DNA of 50,862 nt from Eubacteriaceae bacterium CHKCI004 (GTDB lineage: Bacteria; Bacillota; Clostridia; Lachnospirales; Lachnospiraceae): NCBI GenBank assembly GCA_900016875.1, contig FCNR01000024.1:1-50862 (forward strand), read 5' to 3'. This document shows positions 26,041 through 34,894 of this stretch, one piece after another. The notes under the pieces were generated by a model that made no database searches, had not been told where the DNA came from, and was given only the letters and a program-made list of their open reading frames with translations. The position numbers and the translations under genes were made by a program. Each line of letters starts with the position of its first letter. Positions within the stretch are counted from its first letter, which is position 1.

Positions 26041-26094
26041 TATAAAAATGGACCGGTTTTCCGTTTTGCAAAATGGAGCTGCCGGCATTACAAT
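26041..26094 (+). promoter_or_regulatory. Promoter P1 with the TATAAAAATGGACCG element (copy 1)
   Basis: TTGCAA (26066-26071), a 17-base spacer and TACAAT (26089-26094). Immediately upstream lies TATAAAAATGGACCG (26041-26055), then a T-rich GTTTTCCGTTTTG. The same element starts exactly 25 bases before the -35 of the promoter at 48781-48809. Position abutting the -35 suggests an activator site. Between P1 and P2 no gene is seen. Confidence 0.65.
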
Positions 26095-26196
26095 AAATAG
26101 AAAGGGGAGCGGTTTTTACCCGGAAGCCTGCAAACAGTCAGGCCGCCGAAAATAAGAAGCCCATTTGGTTTCAAATAAAATAAAATGTAAAATAAT

Positions 26197-26261
26197 GGGA
26201 AAAAGTCAGTGGAAACAGGAACCCTTTTTGTGTTGAAATATAGTGGAAACTATATTAAAAT
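26197..26261 (+). promoter_or_regulatory. Promoter P2 with the GGGAAAAAGTCA element (copy 1)
   Basis: TTGAAA (26233-26238), a 17-base spacer and TAAAAT (26256-26261). A conserved block beginning GGGAAAAAGTCA at 26197 and ending TTTTTGTG at the -35 matches the promoter at 36029-36093 at about 31 of 40 positions with no gaps. The spacer holds a palindrome, ATATAGT-GGAA-ACTATAT (26238-26255), absent from the other copy. It drives the first corrinoid unit. Confidence 0.75.
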
Positions 26262-26288
26262 ATTATTTAGGAATTGCGTACACAATGT

Positions 26289-26413
26289 AGGCTCGTTTTC
26301 ATTCTGGATTGTCAACGCAGTTTTCTGCGCGGCCCCACAGTTGCTGCCGGGCCGTGCAGACAAAGGCAGAAAAGATGCAGAATGAGAAACGAGTCTTATT
26401 TTTGTATTTTTTT
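26289..26413 (+). promoter_or_regulatory. Structured leader RNA, copy 1 (unrecognised motif; terminator-like)
   Basis: The leader of the first corrinoid unit folds into a long closing helix (26289-26306 with 26378-26396, about 17 bp and one bulged G), inside which ATTGTCAACGC (26308-26318) is followed by a small GCAG/CTGC hairpin and an 8-bp hairpin (26328-26335 with 26349-26356). The loop of the latter carries GTTG (26340-26343), complementary to CAAC (26313-26316): a possible pseudoknot. A T-rich run (26394-26413) follows the closing helix, so the fold can act as a terminator. A matching structure occurs at 36471-36562. I do not recognise the class. Confidence 0.55.
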
Positions 26414-26556
26414 AATGGAAAAATAAGGAGAAACAACAAAATATTTCCTGAACAACTGAGAAAATATTGTACAAACAAGAAGATTTGTTGGTGAGAAGGC
26501 CGGCAGGATTCCTGAATGGGAGAAGCAAAAGTATAGAAGAAATGAGGCGTGGACGG

Positions 26557-28470
26557 ATGAAACAGTATTTTGAGAGAAACAGACAAAAGAGAAGAGGCCG
26601 GGCAGCGGCATGCTTTTTTATGATATGCCTGCTGCTTTTTAGTATGTCTATCCCCGCTGCGCTGAGTCCTGTAACGGCAAATGTAACGGAGGTCCGGGCG
26701 GCAGAGACGGCGGAGACGCTGAATCCTTCTGTGGATACGGTGTTGAATTCTGTCCGTTCCTATATGCTCAGTGTGGATACGGATCCGGATTATAACAGCA
26801 TCTGGAATGTGATCGGGCTGACCAGAAGCGGACTGTCCGTTCCATCCTCTTACATACAGACATTTTATGAGAATATATACGCCTATCTGGTGGAGAACGA
26901 CTGGGTGCTGACCAGAACGAAATACTCCGATTACTCGAAGCTGATCGTGGGACTGACGGCCATCGGAAAGGATGCACAGAATATCGGCGGTCATAATCTG
27001 CTGGCATATCTCTCTGATTTTACCGATGTGAAACGGCAGGGCTTTAACGGCCCCATCTGGGCGCTCATCGCGCTGAACTCCCATCCGTCCTACACGATTC
27101 CGACCGACGCCAGTGCACAGGAGCAGACCACGGAAGAAGGGCTGATCACTTATCTGCTGAATGGTGAGACCGCCTACGGGGGATGGACCCTGGCGGGAAC
27201 GGAACCGGACGCGGATATCACGGGTATGACCATTCAGGCGCTGTCACCGTATTACGGCGAGCGCGACGACGTGACGGGAGCCATCGACCGGGCCCTTGAC
27301 TGGCTCTCGGAAACGCAGCTGGCCAGCGGCGGATACGGGACCATGGGAGCGGAAACGTCCGAGAGTGCGGCGCAGGTTATCGTGGCGCTCAGTTCGGTGG
27401 GCATTGACTGTGCGAAGGACAGTCGGTTTATCAAGAACGGCAAATGGCCGATGACCGGACTGTTTCAGTATTATCTGCCGGAGGGAGGCTTCATGCATGT
27501 GGCGGCGGGCGCTGCCAACAACGGAGGCGGCGAGGCCGGAACCTTAAACGGCATGGCGACGGAGCAGGGCATGTACGCTACGGCGGCTTATAAACGGCTG
27601 CTGGACGGCAAAACGGCTCTTTATGATATGAGTGATACTACACTGTCGGCAGGTGAAGTGGTGGATGTATCCACGAGCAATACCGGTGGCGTTGATGCTT
27701 CCGGCAGTACCCGGGCCGCTTCCTCCTCCGGAGCCGTTACGGTGAAGGTCTCCAATGTGAAGCTGGATTACAGCCAGATCACTGTGGAAGTGGGGAAGAC
27801 CCGCAAGTTAAAGGCCACAGTGACGCCGGACAGCGCTTCCGATAAGGAAGTCAAATGGTCGTCCTCCAACAAAAAGATTGTTACCGTAAATCAGAATGGA
27901 AAGGTAAAGGGCGTCAAAGAAGGCACTGCCAGGATCAAAGTAAAAGCCAAAGACGGAAGCGGTAAGAAAGCAGTCTGCATTGTCAAGGTGACAGATACTT
28001 CCTCCAATTCCGAATCGTCATCCGCAGGCGGAAGCTCCCGTTCCTCCGGGGCCTCCTCCTCCGGTTCGGCGGGAGCCGGAACAACCGGCAGTACCTCCGG
28101 CGGCAGCGCTGCCACAACGGCTGCCGGAGGAGCATCGACAGCTTCCGCGCAGGCGGCGGGTACCGGACAGAATACCGCGCAGCAGACGGCGGATGGAAGT
28201 ACGGAGAGCGGCGGCTGGTCCTTTGACGGAGCGGCTTACGTGCCGGAAAGCTCCGCTTCTGCGGACTCCGGCGACAACACATCCGGAACGGCGGAAGGCA
28301 ATGGCGCCGACGGCAGTGCGGGGAAAGGAACCATCACCATAGAGATTCCGGTGGAAGTCGCTTATACGTTATCCGGCGCCGCCGGTCTGGGCGCGCTGGA
28401 AGGACTGCTCTGGCTGCTGAAGAAAAAGGGCGTGCTGGGACTGCTGCTGGGGGTTCTGCGCCGGAGATGA
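26557..28470 (+). CDS. Secreted alpha/alpha-toroid (transcobalamin alpha-domain-like) protein with Big_2 domain and C-terminal membrane anchor
   Basis: A 637-residue exported protein. The frame is open from 26467; ATG 26557 (MKQYFERNRQ) or 26542 are both possible, with weak ribosome sites. Parts: long signal peptide (to about 48, ending VRAAET); a helical toroid of the prenyltransferase/terpene-cyclase fold (about 50-345, with YGGWTLAGTEPDADITGMTI, ASGGYG, ESAAQVIVAL and ATEQGMYATAAYKRL, the pattern of intrinsic-factor-like alpha domains); a Big_2 Ig-like domain (about 395-478); a Ser/Gly/Ala linker; and a hydrophobic C-terminus (about 601-637) with basic end. The DUF4430 lipoprotein follows. 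Together they mirror the two domains of animal cobalamin carriers. Corrinoid binding is inferred. Confidence 0.75.
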   Translation: MKQYFERNRQKRRGRAAACFFMICLLLFSMSIPAALSPVTANVTEVRAAETAETLNPSVDTVLNSVRSYMLSVDTDPDYNSIWNVIGLTRSGLSVPSSYIQTFYENIYAYLVENDWVLTRTKYSDYSKLIVGLTAIGKDAQNIGGHNLLAYLSDFTDVKRQGFNGPIWALIALNSHPSYTIPTDASAQEQTTEEGLITYLLNGETAYGGWTLAGTEPDADITGMTIQALSPYYGERDDVTGAIDRALDWLSETQLASGGYGTMGAETSESAAQVIVALSSVGIDCAKDSRFIKNGKWPMTGLFQYYLPEGGFMHVAAGAANNGGGEAGTLNGMATEQGMYATAAYKRLLDGKTALYDMSDTTLSAGEVVDVSTSNTGGVDASGSTRAASSSGAVTVKVSNVKLDYSQITVEVGKTRKLKATVTPDSASDKEVKWSSSNKKIVTVNQNGKVKGVKEGTARIKVKAKDGSGKKAVCIVKVTDTSSNSESSSAGGSSRSSGASSSGSAGAGTTGSTSGGSAATTAAGGASTASAQAAGTGQNTAQQTADGSTESGGWSFDGAAYVPESSASADSGDNTSGTAEGNGADGSAGKGTITIEIPVEVAYTLSGAAGLGALEGLLWLLKKKGVLGLLLGVLRRR

Positions 28471-28598
28471 CGGAAGTGGGGCGAAGGATAGCAGATAAGA
28501 ATACCCGAAACATATACAGTTTGAGATAAATGCAATCGGAAATCATACAATCAAAAACGTTGAGATAAATGAGGATAAGAAACGAGGAGGAAGATAAC

Positions 28599-30038
28599 AT
28601 GCATCTACATATTCCTACTGGAAAGAGATTAAAAATAAAATACCGGCTGGCGGCACTGCTCATGACCGTCTGTCTCGTGCTGCTCACCGCCTGCGGCGGA
28701 AATGGCAGCAGCGCGCCGGAGGGGAGCAGTGGGGGATCTTCTGTGGAGGCTCTCGGCGATGTGAATCCGATCCCGGAAAACGGCATCATCACCAAGGAGC
28801 AGTTTGAGACCGTGGCAGGAGAGAACAGGGAGATTCAGTTCACCGGAGAGAGCGACGGCATCTCCTATGTCTGGACGTTCAACGCCAGTCAGATTCAGAA
28901 TCCGGAAGACCAGAATCTGAAGGTCACATTTACAACGGAAGGGCTTGACGATATCAAGACCGCAGCCAACAACGCCAATGACGCGCTCAAGATGACCATG
29001 GAAGGACAGGGACTCATCTGTGTGCCGACCCTCACGGTAACTCTGCCGGAGAGCTGGCAGTCAGACACGGGGCTTCTCCTTAAGGAGCAGAACGGCAGTC
29101 TGGCTACTATGAGTGATGTGACCATCGACAGCCAGCCGCAGGAGGCGGCGGACGACAATGCGGCCGATGCCGCCAACAGTAACGCCGAAGAAAGCACAGA
29201 CGAGGCCGGTACAACAGCCGCTGCGGATAATAACGCCGCCACGGCGGCCGGCACGGCTCCCGTGGCCGGAACCACAACCCTGACCATGACAGTGACTTCC
29301 CTGGACGGTGACTGTTACATCGTGGGCGGCATCACCGGCGCGCAGAATAAAGGGGCCGACGCGGCCAACAGTGCGTCCGGCGGCAGTACGACAGCCGGCG
29401 GAGAAACAGGAGCGGCGGGAAGTTCCGCATCGGGAAGCGCAGCAGCCAACAGTGCCTCCGGCAGCGGTTCCGGTACGGATGATGCGTCCGGCAATGGTTC
29501 CGTGTCCGGCGATAGTAGCGGCAGCGACGCTTCTGCACAGAATGACATTTCCTCGGGAAATGATTCTTCCGGCAGCGATTCCTCGGGCAGCGGAGACATC
29601 AAGAATGATGATGTGGCCAACGATACGTCCACACTGACCTGTACGATTTCCATCAGCTGCGCCACGATTCTCAATAATATGGATAACCTGACCAAAGGCA
29701 AGGAAGAGTTCGTTCCTTCGGACGGCTGGATTCTCCCGGCGACCACCGTGGAATTCTCCGAGGGCGATTCCGTCCATGACGTGCTGCAGGCTGTCTGCAA
29801 GGCCAACGGTATCCATATGGAATCCACCTACACGCCGATGTATGACTCCGCCTATGTGGAAGGCATCAACCAGCTCTATGAATTTGACTGCGGCGAGCTC
29901 TCCGGATGGATGTACAACGTAAACGGCTGGTTCCCGAATTACGGCTGCAGCAAATATACCGTTTCTGACGGCGATGTTATCAACTGGGTATATACCTGCG
30001 ACCTGGGCAAGGATGTGGGCGACAACTCCATGTACTAA
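28599..30038 (+). CDS. DUF4430 (transcobalamin beta-domain-like) lipoprotein
   Basis: A 479-residue lipoprotein. ATG 28599 has GAGGAGG upstream; an in-frame ATG at 28569 lacks one. A lipobox (VLLTACGG) near residue 25 predicts membrane anchoring by lipidated Cys. After an Ig-like N-terminal region (about 45-180) comes a Ser/Gly/Ala/Asp-rich linker, then a DUF4430 domain (about 350-479): SVHDVLQAVCKANGI, CGELSGWMYNVNGWFPN, YTVSDGDVINWVY. DUF4430 corresponds to the beta domain of intrinsic factor/transcobalamin. Two copies of TTGAGATAAATG lie in the upstream gap. It is followed by ecfT, so it may deliver corrinoid to the ECF transporter. Confidence 0.8.
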   Translation: MHLHIPTGKRLKIKYRLAALLMTVCLVLLTACGGNGSSAPEGSSGGSSVEALGDVNPIPENGIITKEQFETVAGENREIQFTGESDGISYVWTFNASQIQNPEDQNLKVTFTTEGLDDIKTAANNANDALKMTMEGQGLICVPTLTVTLPESWQSDTGLLLKEQNGSLATMSDVTIDSQPQEAADDNAADAANSNAEESTDEAGTTAAADNNAATAAGTAPVAGTTTLTMTVTSLDGDCYIVGGITGAQNKGADAANSASGGSTTAGGETGAAGSSASGSAAANSASGSGSGTDDASGNGSVSGDSSGSDASAQNDISSGNDSSGSDSSGSGDIKNDDVANDTSTLTCTISISCATILNNMDNLTKGKEEFVPSDGWILPATTVEFSEGDSVHDVLQAVCKANGIHMESTYTPMYDSAYVEGINQLYEFDCGELSGWMYNVNGWFPNYGCSKYTVSDGDVINWVYTCDLGKDVGDNSMY

Positions 30039-30098
30039 AAAGGAACGGCCCGGCGGACAGCTGTCGGCACAACGACGTAAGACGATTGGAGACAACAT

Positions 30099-31037
30099 AT
30101 GAAAGACACATTTTCCACCTACCATCCCATACTGAATATGCTGTATTTTGTGGGAACCATCGGGGTGACCGTGTTTGTGACCCACCCGGTTCTGCTGGGC
30201 ATTTCCTTCGTGACGGGAATCGCGTACTCCTTTCTGCTGAAAGGCGTGAAGCACACCCTGCGGTTTAATCTGCTGTTTTCCCTGCCGGCCATGGTCATCG
30301 TGGCATTGATTAATCCCATGTTCAATCATTACGGTGTGACGATCATCGGATACCTGTATAACGGCAATCCGTTCACGCTGGAGAGCTGCGTGTACGGCGT
30401 CATCATGGCACTGATGCTGGCCTGCACCCTCATTTGGTTCTCCTGCTATACGGAAGTCATGACCTCGGATAAGTTTATCTACCTGTTTGGAAGGATTATC
30501 CCGGCGCTGTCGCTGGTCCTGTCCATGTGCCTGCGCTTCGTGCCGAAGTTCATCCGGCAGATGGGGGTCATCTCCGACGGGCAGAAATGTATCGGCAGAA
30601 GCGTGTCAAACGGCAGCGTCATCAAACGCGCCAGACACGGCATCACTATTTTTTCCATCCTTGTGACCTGGGCGCTGGAAAACGCCATCGAGACGGCGGA
30701 TTCCATGAAGTGCCGGGGATACGGTGAGAAGGGAAGAACGGCATTTTCCCTCTACCGGTTTGACAAGAGGGATCAGATTTGCCTGGTGTTCATGGCTGTG
30801 ACCTTCGGCGTGACGTTATACGGAGCGTCGCAGGGCTTCGCCTTCGCGCAGTATAATCCGAAGATCATTATAGAAGGACTCCCGCTTACGCCGGGAAGCG
30901 CCCTGGTATTTTTCTCATACCTGGCATTTTGTCTGATGCCTGTGGCGCTGGAGCTTGTGGACCGGCAGATGTGGAAGCTCAGAAGAAGAGACATAAGAAA
31001 AGAAGTAGCGGGAGGATACCGTTTATGGGAAGTTTAG
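30099..31037 (+). CDS. ecfT: ECF transporter transmembrane (T) component
   Basis: A 312-residue protein with about 6-7 membrane helices. The coupling-helix signature ADSMKCRGYG (about 203-212) is the EcfT Ala-Arg-Gly motif that docks on the ATPases; a first related motif is near CLRFVPKFIRQM. It is followed, with 13 bases of overlap, by the fused ATPase gene, so this is a dedicated (group I-like) ECF module rather than the shared housekeeping one. Substrate specificity comes from the S component downstream. Confidence 0.9.
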   Translation: MKDTFSTYHPILNMLYFVGTIGVTVFVTHPVLLGISFVTGIAYSFLLKGVKHTLRFNLLFSLPAMVIVALINPMFNHYGVTIIGYLYNGNPFTLESCVYGVIMALMLACTLIWFSCYTEVMTSDKFIYLFGRIIPALSLVLSMCLRFVPKFIRQMGVISDGQKCIGRSVSNGSVIKRARHGITIFSILVTWALENAIETADSMKCRGYGEKGRTAFSLYRFDKRDQICLVFMAVTFGVTLYGASQGFAFAQYNPKIIIEGLPLTPGSALVFFSYLAFCLMPVALELVDRQMWKLRRRDIRKEVAGGYRLWEV

Positions 31038-32734
31038 ATACATTTTTACAAATCCGTGAGCTGACCTTCGCCTATCCCGGCGAGGAGAAACGGGCGCTCA
31101 ATCATGTGAATCTCACCGTGGAGGAGGGCGAGTTTCTCGTCTTATGCGGCAGGAGCGGCTGCGGCAAAAGTACGCTGCTCACCCATCTGAAGACTCCGCT
31201 TACGCCCCACGGAAAGAGAAAGGGCGAGGTGCTTTTTAAGGGGACGCCGCTTCAGGAGATGAGCAACCGGGAGCAGAGCAGCAAGATCGGCTATGTACTC
31301 CAGAATCCGGATAATCAGATCGTGACGGATAAGGTCTGGCATGAGCTGGCCTTCGGACTGGAAAGCCTGGGCTGTCCCAATCAGGAGATACGCATCCGGG
31401 TGGCGGAGATGGCAAGCTATTTTGGAATTCAGGACTGGTTCTACAAAAATGTGGCGGATCTGTCCGGCGGACAGAAGCAGCTTTTAAATCTCGCCTCCAT
31501 CATGGCCATGCATCCGGAGCTTTTGGTACTTGACGAGCCCACCTCCCAGCTTGATCCCATCGCTGCCTCAGACTTTCTGGAGACGGTCAAGAAGATCAAC
31601 CGGGATCTGGGAACCACCATCATCATGACGGAACACCGTCTGGAAGAAGTCTTTCCGTCGGCGGACCGGGTCGTTGTGATGGAGGAGGGGACTATCTTTG
31701 CGGAAGGGACTCCCGACCACATCGGGCAGGTGCTGAAAGAAAGCAATCATGAGATGTTCCTTTCCATGCCGGTGCCGATGCAGATCTATGCCAGGGTGGA
31801 TACGAGGCAGGCTCTTGCCTGTCCGATCACCGTCCGCGACGGGCGCAAATGGCTGGATGCTGTCTGCGCGGAGCGGAAGATACCGAAAGCAGCCGGGAGA
31901 CACGACACGGAAAATGTACCGGCGGGCAGCAAAACGCCTCTGCTGGAGTGTAAGGACGTCTGGTTCCGCTATGAAAAAGAACTGCCGGATGTGGTGAAGG
32001 GACTAAATCTTTCCATCAGGGAAGGCGAATTCTACTGTCTTCTGGGAGGAAACGGCACAGGTAAGACCACGACGCTCTCCATGCTTTGCCGTCTCAGAAA
32101 GCCGTACCGGGGGAAGATCCTCCTGAAAGGGAAAGATATCCGCAGGTACAGCGACAAAGAACTGTTCCGGGGAATGCTGGGCGTCCTGCCGCAGAATCCC
32201 CAGTCTCTTTTTGTGAAAAAGACCGTGGAGAAAGAGCTTTTTGAGATGGTCGGCGGCACGAAGGAAAAGAAAAATGAAGAGTATCATCTGTCCATGGATA
32301 AGCGGGAGGCGGTGGACGGCATCGTGGAGGTGACTCATCTGCACGGCCTTCTGCACAGACATCCTTATGACCTTTCCGGCGGCGAACAGCAGCGGCTGGC
32401 CCTGGCAAAGATTCTGCTTCTGCGGCCCAGGATTTTGCTGATGGATGAGCCGACCAAGGGCATGGACAGTTATTTTAAGGAAGAATTCGCGGACATTTTG
32501 AAGCTGCTCAAAGAGCAGGGGGTGACCATTTTTATGATCTCCCACGACATTGAGTTCTGCGCCAGTCACGGAGACCGGTGCGGCCTGTTTTTTGACGGAA
32601 ATATCGCCGCCTCCGGCACTCCGGAAGAGTTCTTTGCCGGCAATAACTTCTACACCACGGCGGCCAACCGCATGGCGAGAACGTATTTTCCGCGAGCGGT
32701 GACCGGAAAGGATGTGATCCGATGTCTCACATGA
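31025..32734 (+). CDS. Fused ECF transporter ATPase (EcfA1-EcfA2 in one chain)
   Basis: A 569-residue double ABC ATPase. ATG 31025 has GGGAGG 8 bases before it and overlaps the ecfT end. First domain: Walker A GRSGCGKST (about 41-49), signature LSGGQ (about 147), Walker B LLVLDEPTS, H-loop MTEHR. Second domain: Walker A GGNGTGKTT (about 341), signature LSGGEQQ (about 449), Walker B ILLMDEPTKG, H-loop ISHD. Most Firmicutes encode the two ATPases separately, so the fusion marks this as a self-contained importer. It overlaps the S-component start by 13 bases. Confidence 0.92.
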   Translation: MGSLDTFLQIRELTFAYPGEEKRALNHVNLTVEEGEFLVLCGRSGCGKSTLLTHLKTPLTPHGKRKGEVLFKGTPLQEMSNREQSSKIGYVLQNPDNQIVTDKVWHELAFGLESLGCPNQEIRIRVAEMASYFGIQDWFYKNVADLSGGQKQLLNLASIMAMHPELLVLDEPTSQLDPIAASDFLETVKKINRDLGTTIIMTEHRLEEVFPSADRVVVMEEGTIFAEGTPDHIGQVLKESNHEMFLSMPVPMQIYARVDTRQALACPITVRDGRKWLDAVCAERKIPKAAGRHDTENVPAGSKTPLLECKDVWFRYEKELPDVVKGLNLSIREGEFYCLLGGNGTGKTTTLSMLCRLRKPYRGKILLKGKDIRRYSDKELFRGMLGVLPQNPQSLFVKKTVEKELFEMVGGTKEKKNEEYHLSMDKREAVDGIVEVTHLHGLLHRHPYDLSGGEQQRLALAKILLLRPRILLMDEPTKGMDSYFKEEFADILKLLKEQGVTIFMISHDIEFCASHGDRCGLFFDGNIAASGTPEEFFAGNNFYTTAANRMARTYFPRAVTGKDVIRCLT

Positions 32735-33747
32735 ATACAGACGCTGCGGCGGACAGAGAAAAAGGAACGAAATTTTTGCGGCGGTTTTATGAATCGGAGA
32801 CGGTGGAATGCGATAATCTGGGAAGAAAGCTGGCGTCCGCCGTGCTGCCGGAGAGTGTTGTCAACCGGAAACGGCGGACGGGCAGACTGGCCGGGATAAA
32901 AGATATGGCGGCGGAGCTTAAGGAAGAAGGCGGCGCGGGCGATCAGGTGCTCTACGACGATATTTTCGAGGTGGATTCGGAGGCGTTCATCACCACGGAG
33001 AAACGCAAACTGTCCAAGAGGACGAAGGTCAGCCTGTTGCTTCTTCTGGTGCTGATTCCCCTTACCATCGCCTTGGGCGTCTATCTGTTCCGGGGAACCA
33101 GTTACGCGCCGCAGAACATTTTGCAGACTATTTTCGGAAGCCGGGTCTACTACTTTATCAGCCTGGTCATCATGATCTACGCCATGATTCCATTTTTCAT
33201 GGTTTTTGAGGGAAGAAAACCCCAGGCCAGAGAGATGATCGTGTTGGCGTCGCTGGCGGCTCTCGCCTGCGCCGGGCGGGCGGCGTTTTTCATGCTGCCA
33301 AGCTTCAAGCCCATCGTGGCCATCGTCATTATCAGCGGCATCGCTTTCGGAGGCGAAGCGGGCTTCCTGGTGGGAGCGGTGACCATGCTGGTCAGCAACT
33401 TTCTGTTCGGACAGGGACCGTGGACGCCGTGGCAGATGTTCGCCATGGGATTCATCGGTTTTCTCACGGGGGTCCTTCACCAGAAAGGCCTGCTGCCGGC
33501 CAGACGGCTGACCCTGTGCATTTACGGCTTCCTTGTGACATTTTTTATCTACGGCGGCATCATGAATCCGGCGGCGCTCTTCATGAGCGTGTACGAATTT
33601 ACATGGAGCGGTCTGCTGGCAATCTACATATCCGGCGTGCCGGTGGATCTGGTGCATGCCACCTCCACATTTATCTTTTTGTGGCTGGGTGCGCGGCCGC
33701 TCCTTGAGAAACTGCAGAGGATTAAGATAAAGTACGGATTACTGTAA
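32722..33747 (+). CDS. ECF transporter substrate-binding (S) component, probably corrinoid-specific
   Basis: A 341-residue protein. Residues 1 to about 100 are hydrophilic and charged, an unusual cytosolic extension. The rest has about six helices with the conserved segment GRAAFFMLPSFKPIVAIVII followed by GEAGFLVGAVTMLVSNFLFG and QGPWTPWQMFAMG. This signature is shared with CbrT-like S components annotated for cobalamin. Position between the ATPase gene and cbiR/cbiZ genes supports corrinoid uptake. Specificity is inferred from context and family resemblance. Confidence 0.8.
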   Translation: MSHMNTDAAADREKGTKFLRRFYESETVECDNLGRKLASAVLPESVVNRKRRTGRLAGIKDMAAELKEEGGAGDQVLYDDIFEVDSEAFITTEKRKLSKRTKVSLLLLLVLIPLTIALGVYLFRGTSYAPQNILQTIFGSRVYYFISLVIMIYAMIPFFMVFEGRKPQAREMIVLASLAALACAGRAAFFMLPSFKPIVAIVIISGIAFGGEAGFLVGAVTMLVSNFLFGQGPWTPWQMFAMGFIGFLTGVLHQKGLLPARRLTLCIYGFLVTFFIYGGIMNPAALFMSVYEFTWSGLLAIYISGVPVDLVHATSTFIFLWLGARPLLEKLQRIKIKYGLL

Positions 33748-33822
33748 GCCGCGAAGCCTGAGGCGCCAGAGCGGAACGGACGGCAGTGCGAAAACCGCGC
33801 GCGGCACGAGAAGGAGGGAAAC

Positions 33823-34833
33823 GTGAAACAGATACCAAAATACCGGTCCATGAATTTTTCCGTGTACTCGGGAATGCTGGACCGTTATAAAGACAGCGAA
33901 GACATTCGGAACGCATATACGAAAGGCGGTCTCAATGGCCTCGAAGTGATCCTGGCCGGAGAACCGGACCAGGGCAAGATCCTGCCGGACATGGTCAACG
34001 GTGTACATTTATATTTCCATATTTTCTGGATGGATTACTGGCTGGGCAATTACGAACGGCTGGACGAGGAATTTGACTCCCGGGAGCAGTGGGTGGAATA
34101 CTACGGAGGCATGGACAGGGAAGCGTACCTGGACTGCCTGCGGCATGATCTGGCCTACGCCGAGTCGGTGGGGGCGAAATATGTGGTCTTTCATGTGTCG
34201 GAGACGACCCTGCGGGAAAGTTATGTTTATCAGTACCGGTACAGCGATGAGGAGGTCATCGACGCCGCCCTGGAGGTCATCAACACCCTCCTTGACGAAA
34301 GAGAATATTCTTTTGATTTTCTCGTGGAAAATCTCTGGTGGAGCGGCCTGAATCTGAAAGACCCCGCTCTCACAAGAAAGATGCTAGAGGGAATCCACAG
34401 CGAGAAAAAAGGTATCATGCTGGATACCGGACATTATATGAACACCAGCAGCGAACTGAAGACCCCGGAGGACGCAGTGGCGTATGTACACGCCATGCTG
34501 GACGCCCATGAGGCGGCAGGGGTTCCCATTACCCGGTGGGTGAAAGGAGTACATCTTCAGATGTCTCTGAGCGGCGATTATGTCAGGAAACAGAAAGAAG
34601 ACTGGAAGAAGCATCCCATGGACTTTCAACAATATTCTTTTTACGAGCTCTTCGGGCTCGCCTATGAACATGCCTGCAAAATTGACCTCCATCAGCCTTT
34701 TATCGGAAAAGGGGTAAAAGAGCTGATGGAGAGAATCAATCCTATATATATTACAGAAGAATTTGATCAGAAAAGCAGAGAAGAATACGAGGCCTTCGTG
34801 GACGCGCAGAGCCGTCTGCTGGGCTATATCTGA
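33823..34833 (+). CDS. CbiR-like TIM-barrel protein (AP_endonuc_2 superfamily), probable cobamide-remodelling hydrolase
   Basis: A 336-residue cytosolic protein starting at GTG 33823 after a strong AAGGAGGG. It has the xylose-isomerase-like TIM barrel with candidate metal ligands in VVFHVSE, VENLWW, LDTGHYM, KGVHLQMS and ITEEFD. CbiR, described in Akkermansia, belongs to this superfamily and hydrolyses the phosphoribosyl bond of cobamides so that the lower ligand can be exchanged. Placement between a corrinoid-type ECF transporter and cbiZ fits that role well. Assignment as CbiR rests on fold plus context; another sugar-phosphate isomerase-like activity is the alternative. Confidence 0.6.
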   Translation: MKQIPKYRSMNFSVYSGMLDRYKDSEDIRNAYTKGGLNGLEVILAGEPDQGKILPDMVNGVHLYFHIFWMDYWLGNYERLDEEFDSREQWVEYYGGMDREAYLDCLRHDLAYAESVGAKYVVFHVSETTLRESYVYQYRYSDEEVIDAALEVINTLLDEREYSFDFLVENLWWSGLNLKDPALTRKMLEGIHSEKKGIMLDTGHYMNTSSELKTPEDAVAYVHAMLDAHEAAGVPITRWVKGVHLQMSLSGDYVRKQKEDWKKHPMDFQQYSFYELFGLAYEHACKIDLHQPFIGKGVKELMERINPIYITEEFDQKSREEYEAFVDAQSRLLGYI

Positions 34834-34894
34834 ATCGGCCTGCACCGTATGCGGACGCAGAAAAGAGCATATGGTGCCAGAGAAAGGAGCACAG

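Noticed and set aside
26289-26413. Interpretation of the first leader as a cobalamin riboswitch
   Set aside because: The B12 box and the GGTGAGAATCC core seen at 36201-36330 are missing here, so only the unrecognised motif is claimed.
29061-30329. 422-codon minus-strand frame opposite the DUF4430 lipoprotein gene
   Set aside because: It arises from the GC-rich Ser/Gly/Ala linker. It crosses the boundary of two well-supported plus-strand genes and has no start signals.
32650-33657. 335-codon minus-strand frame opposite the S component
   Set aside because: Charged low-complexity antisense translation, overlapping two coupled ECF genes.
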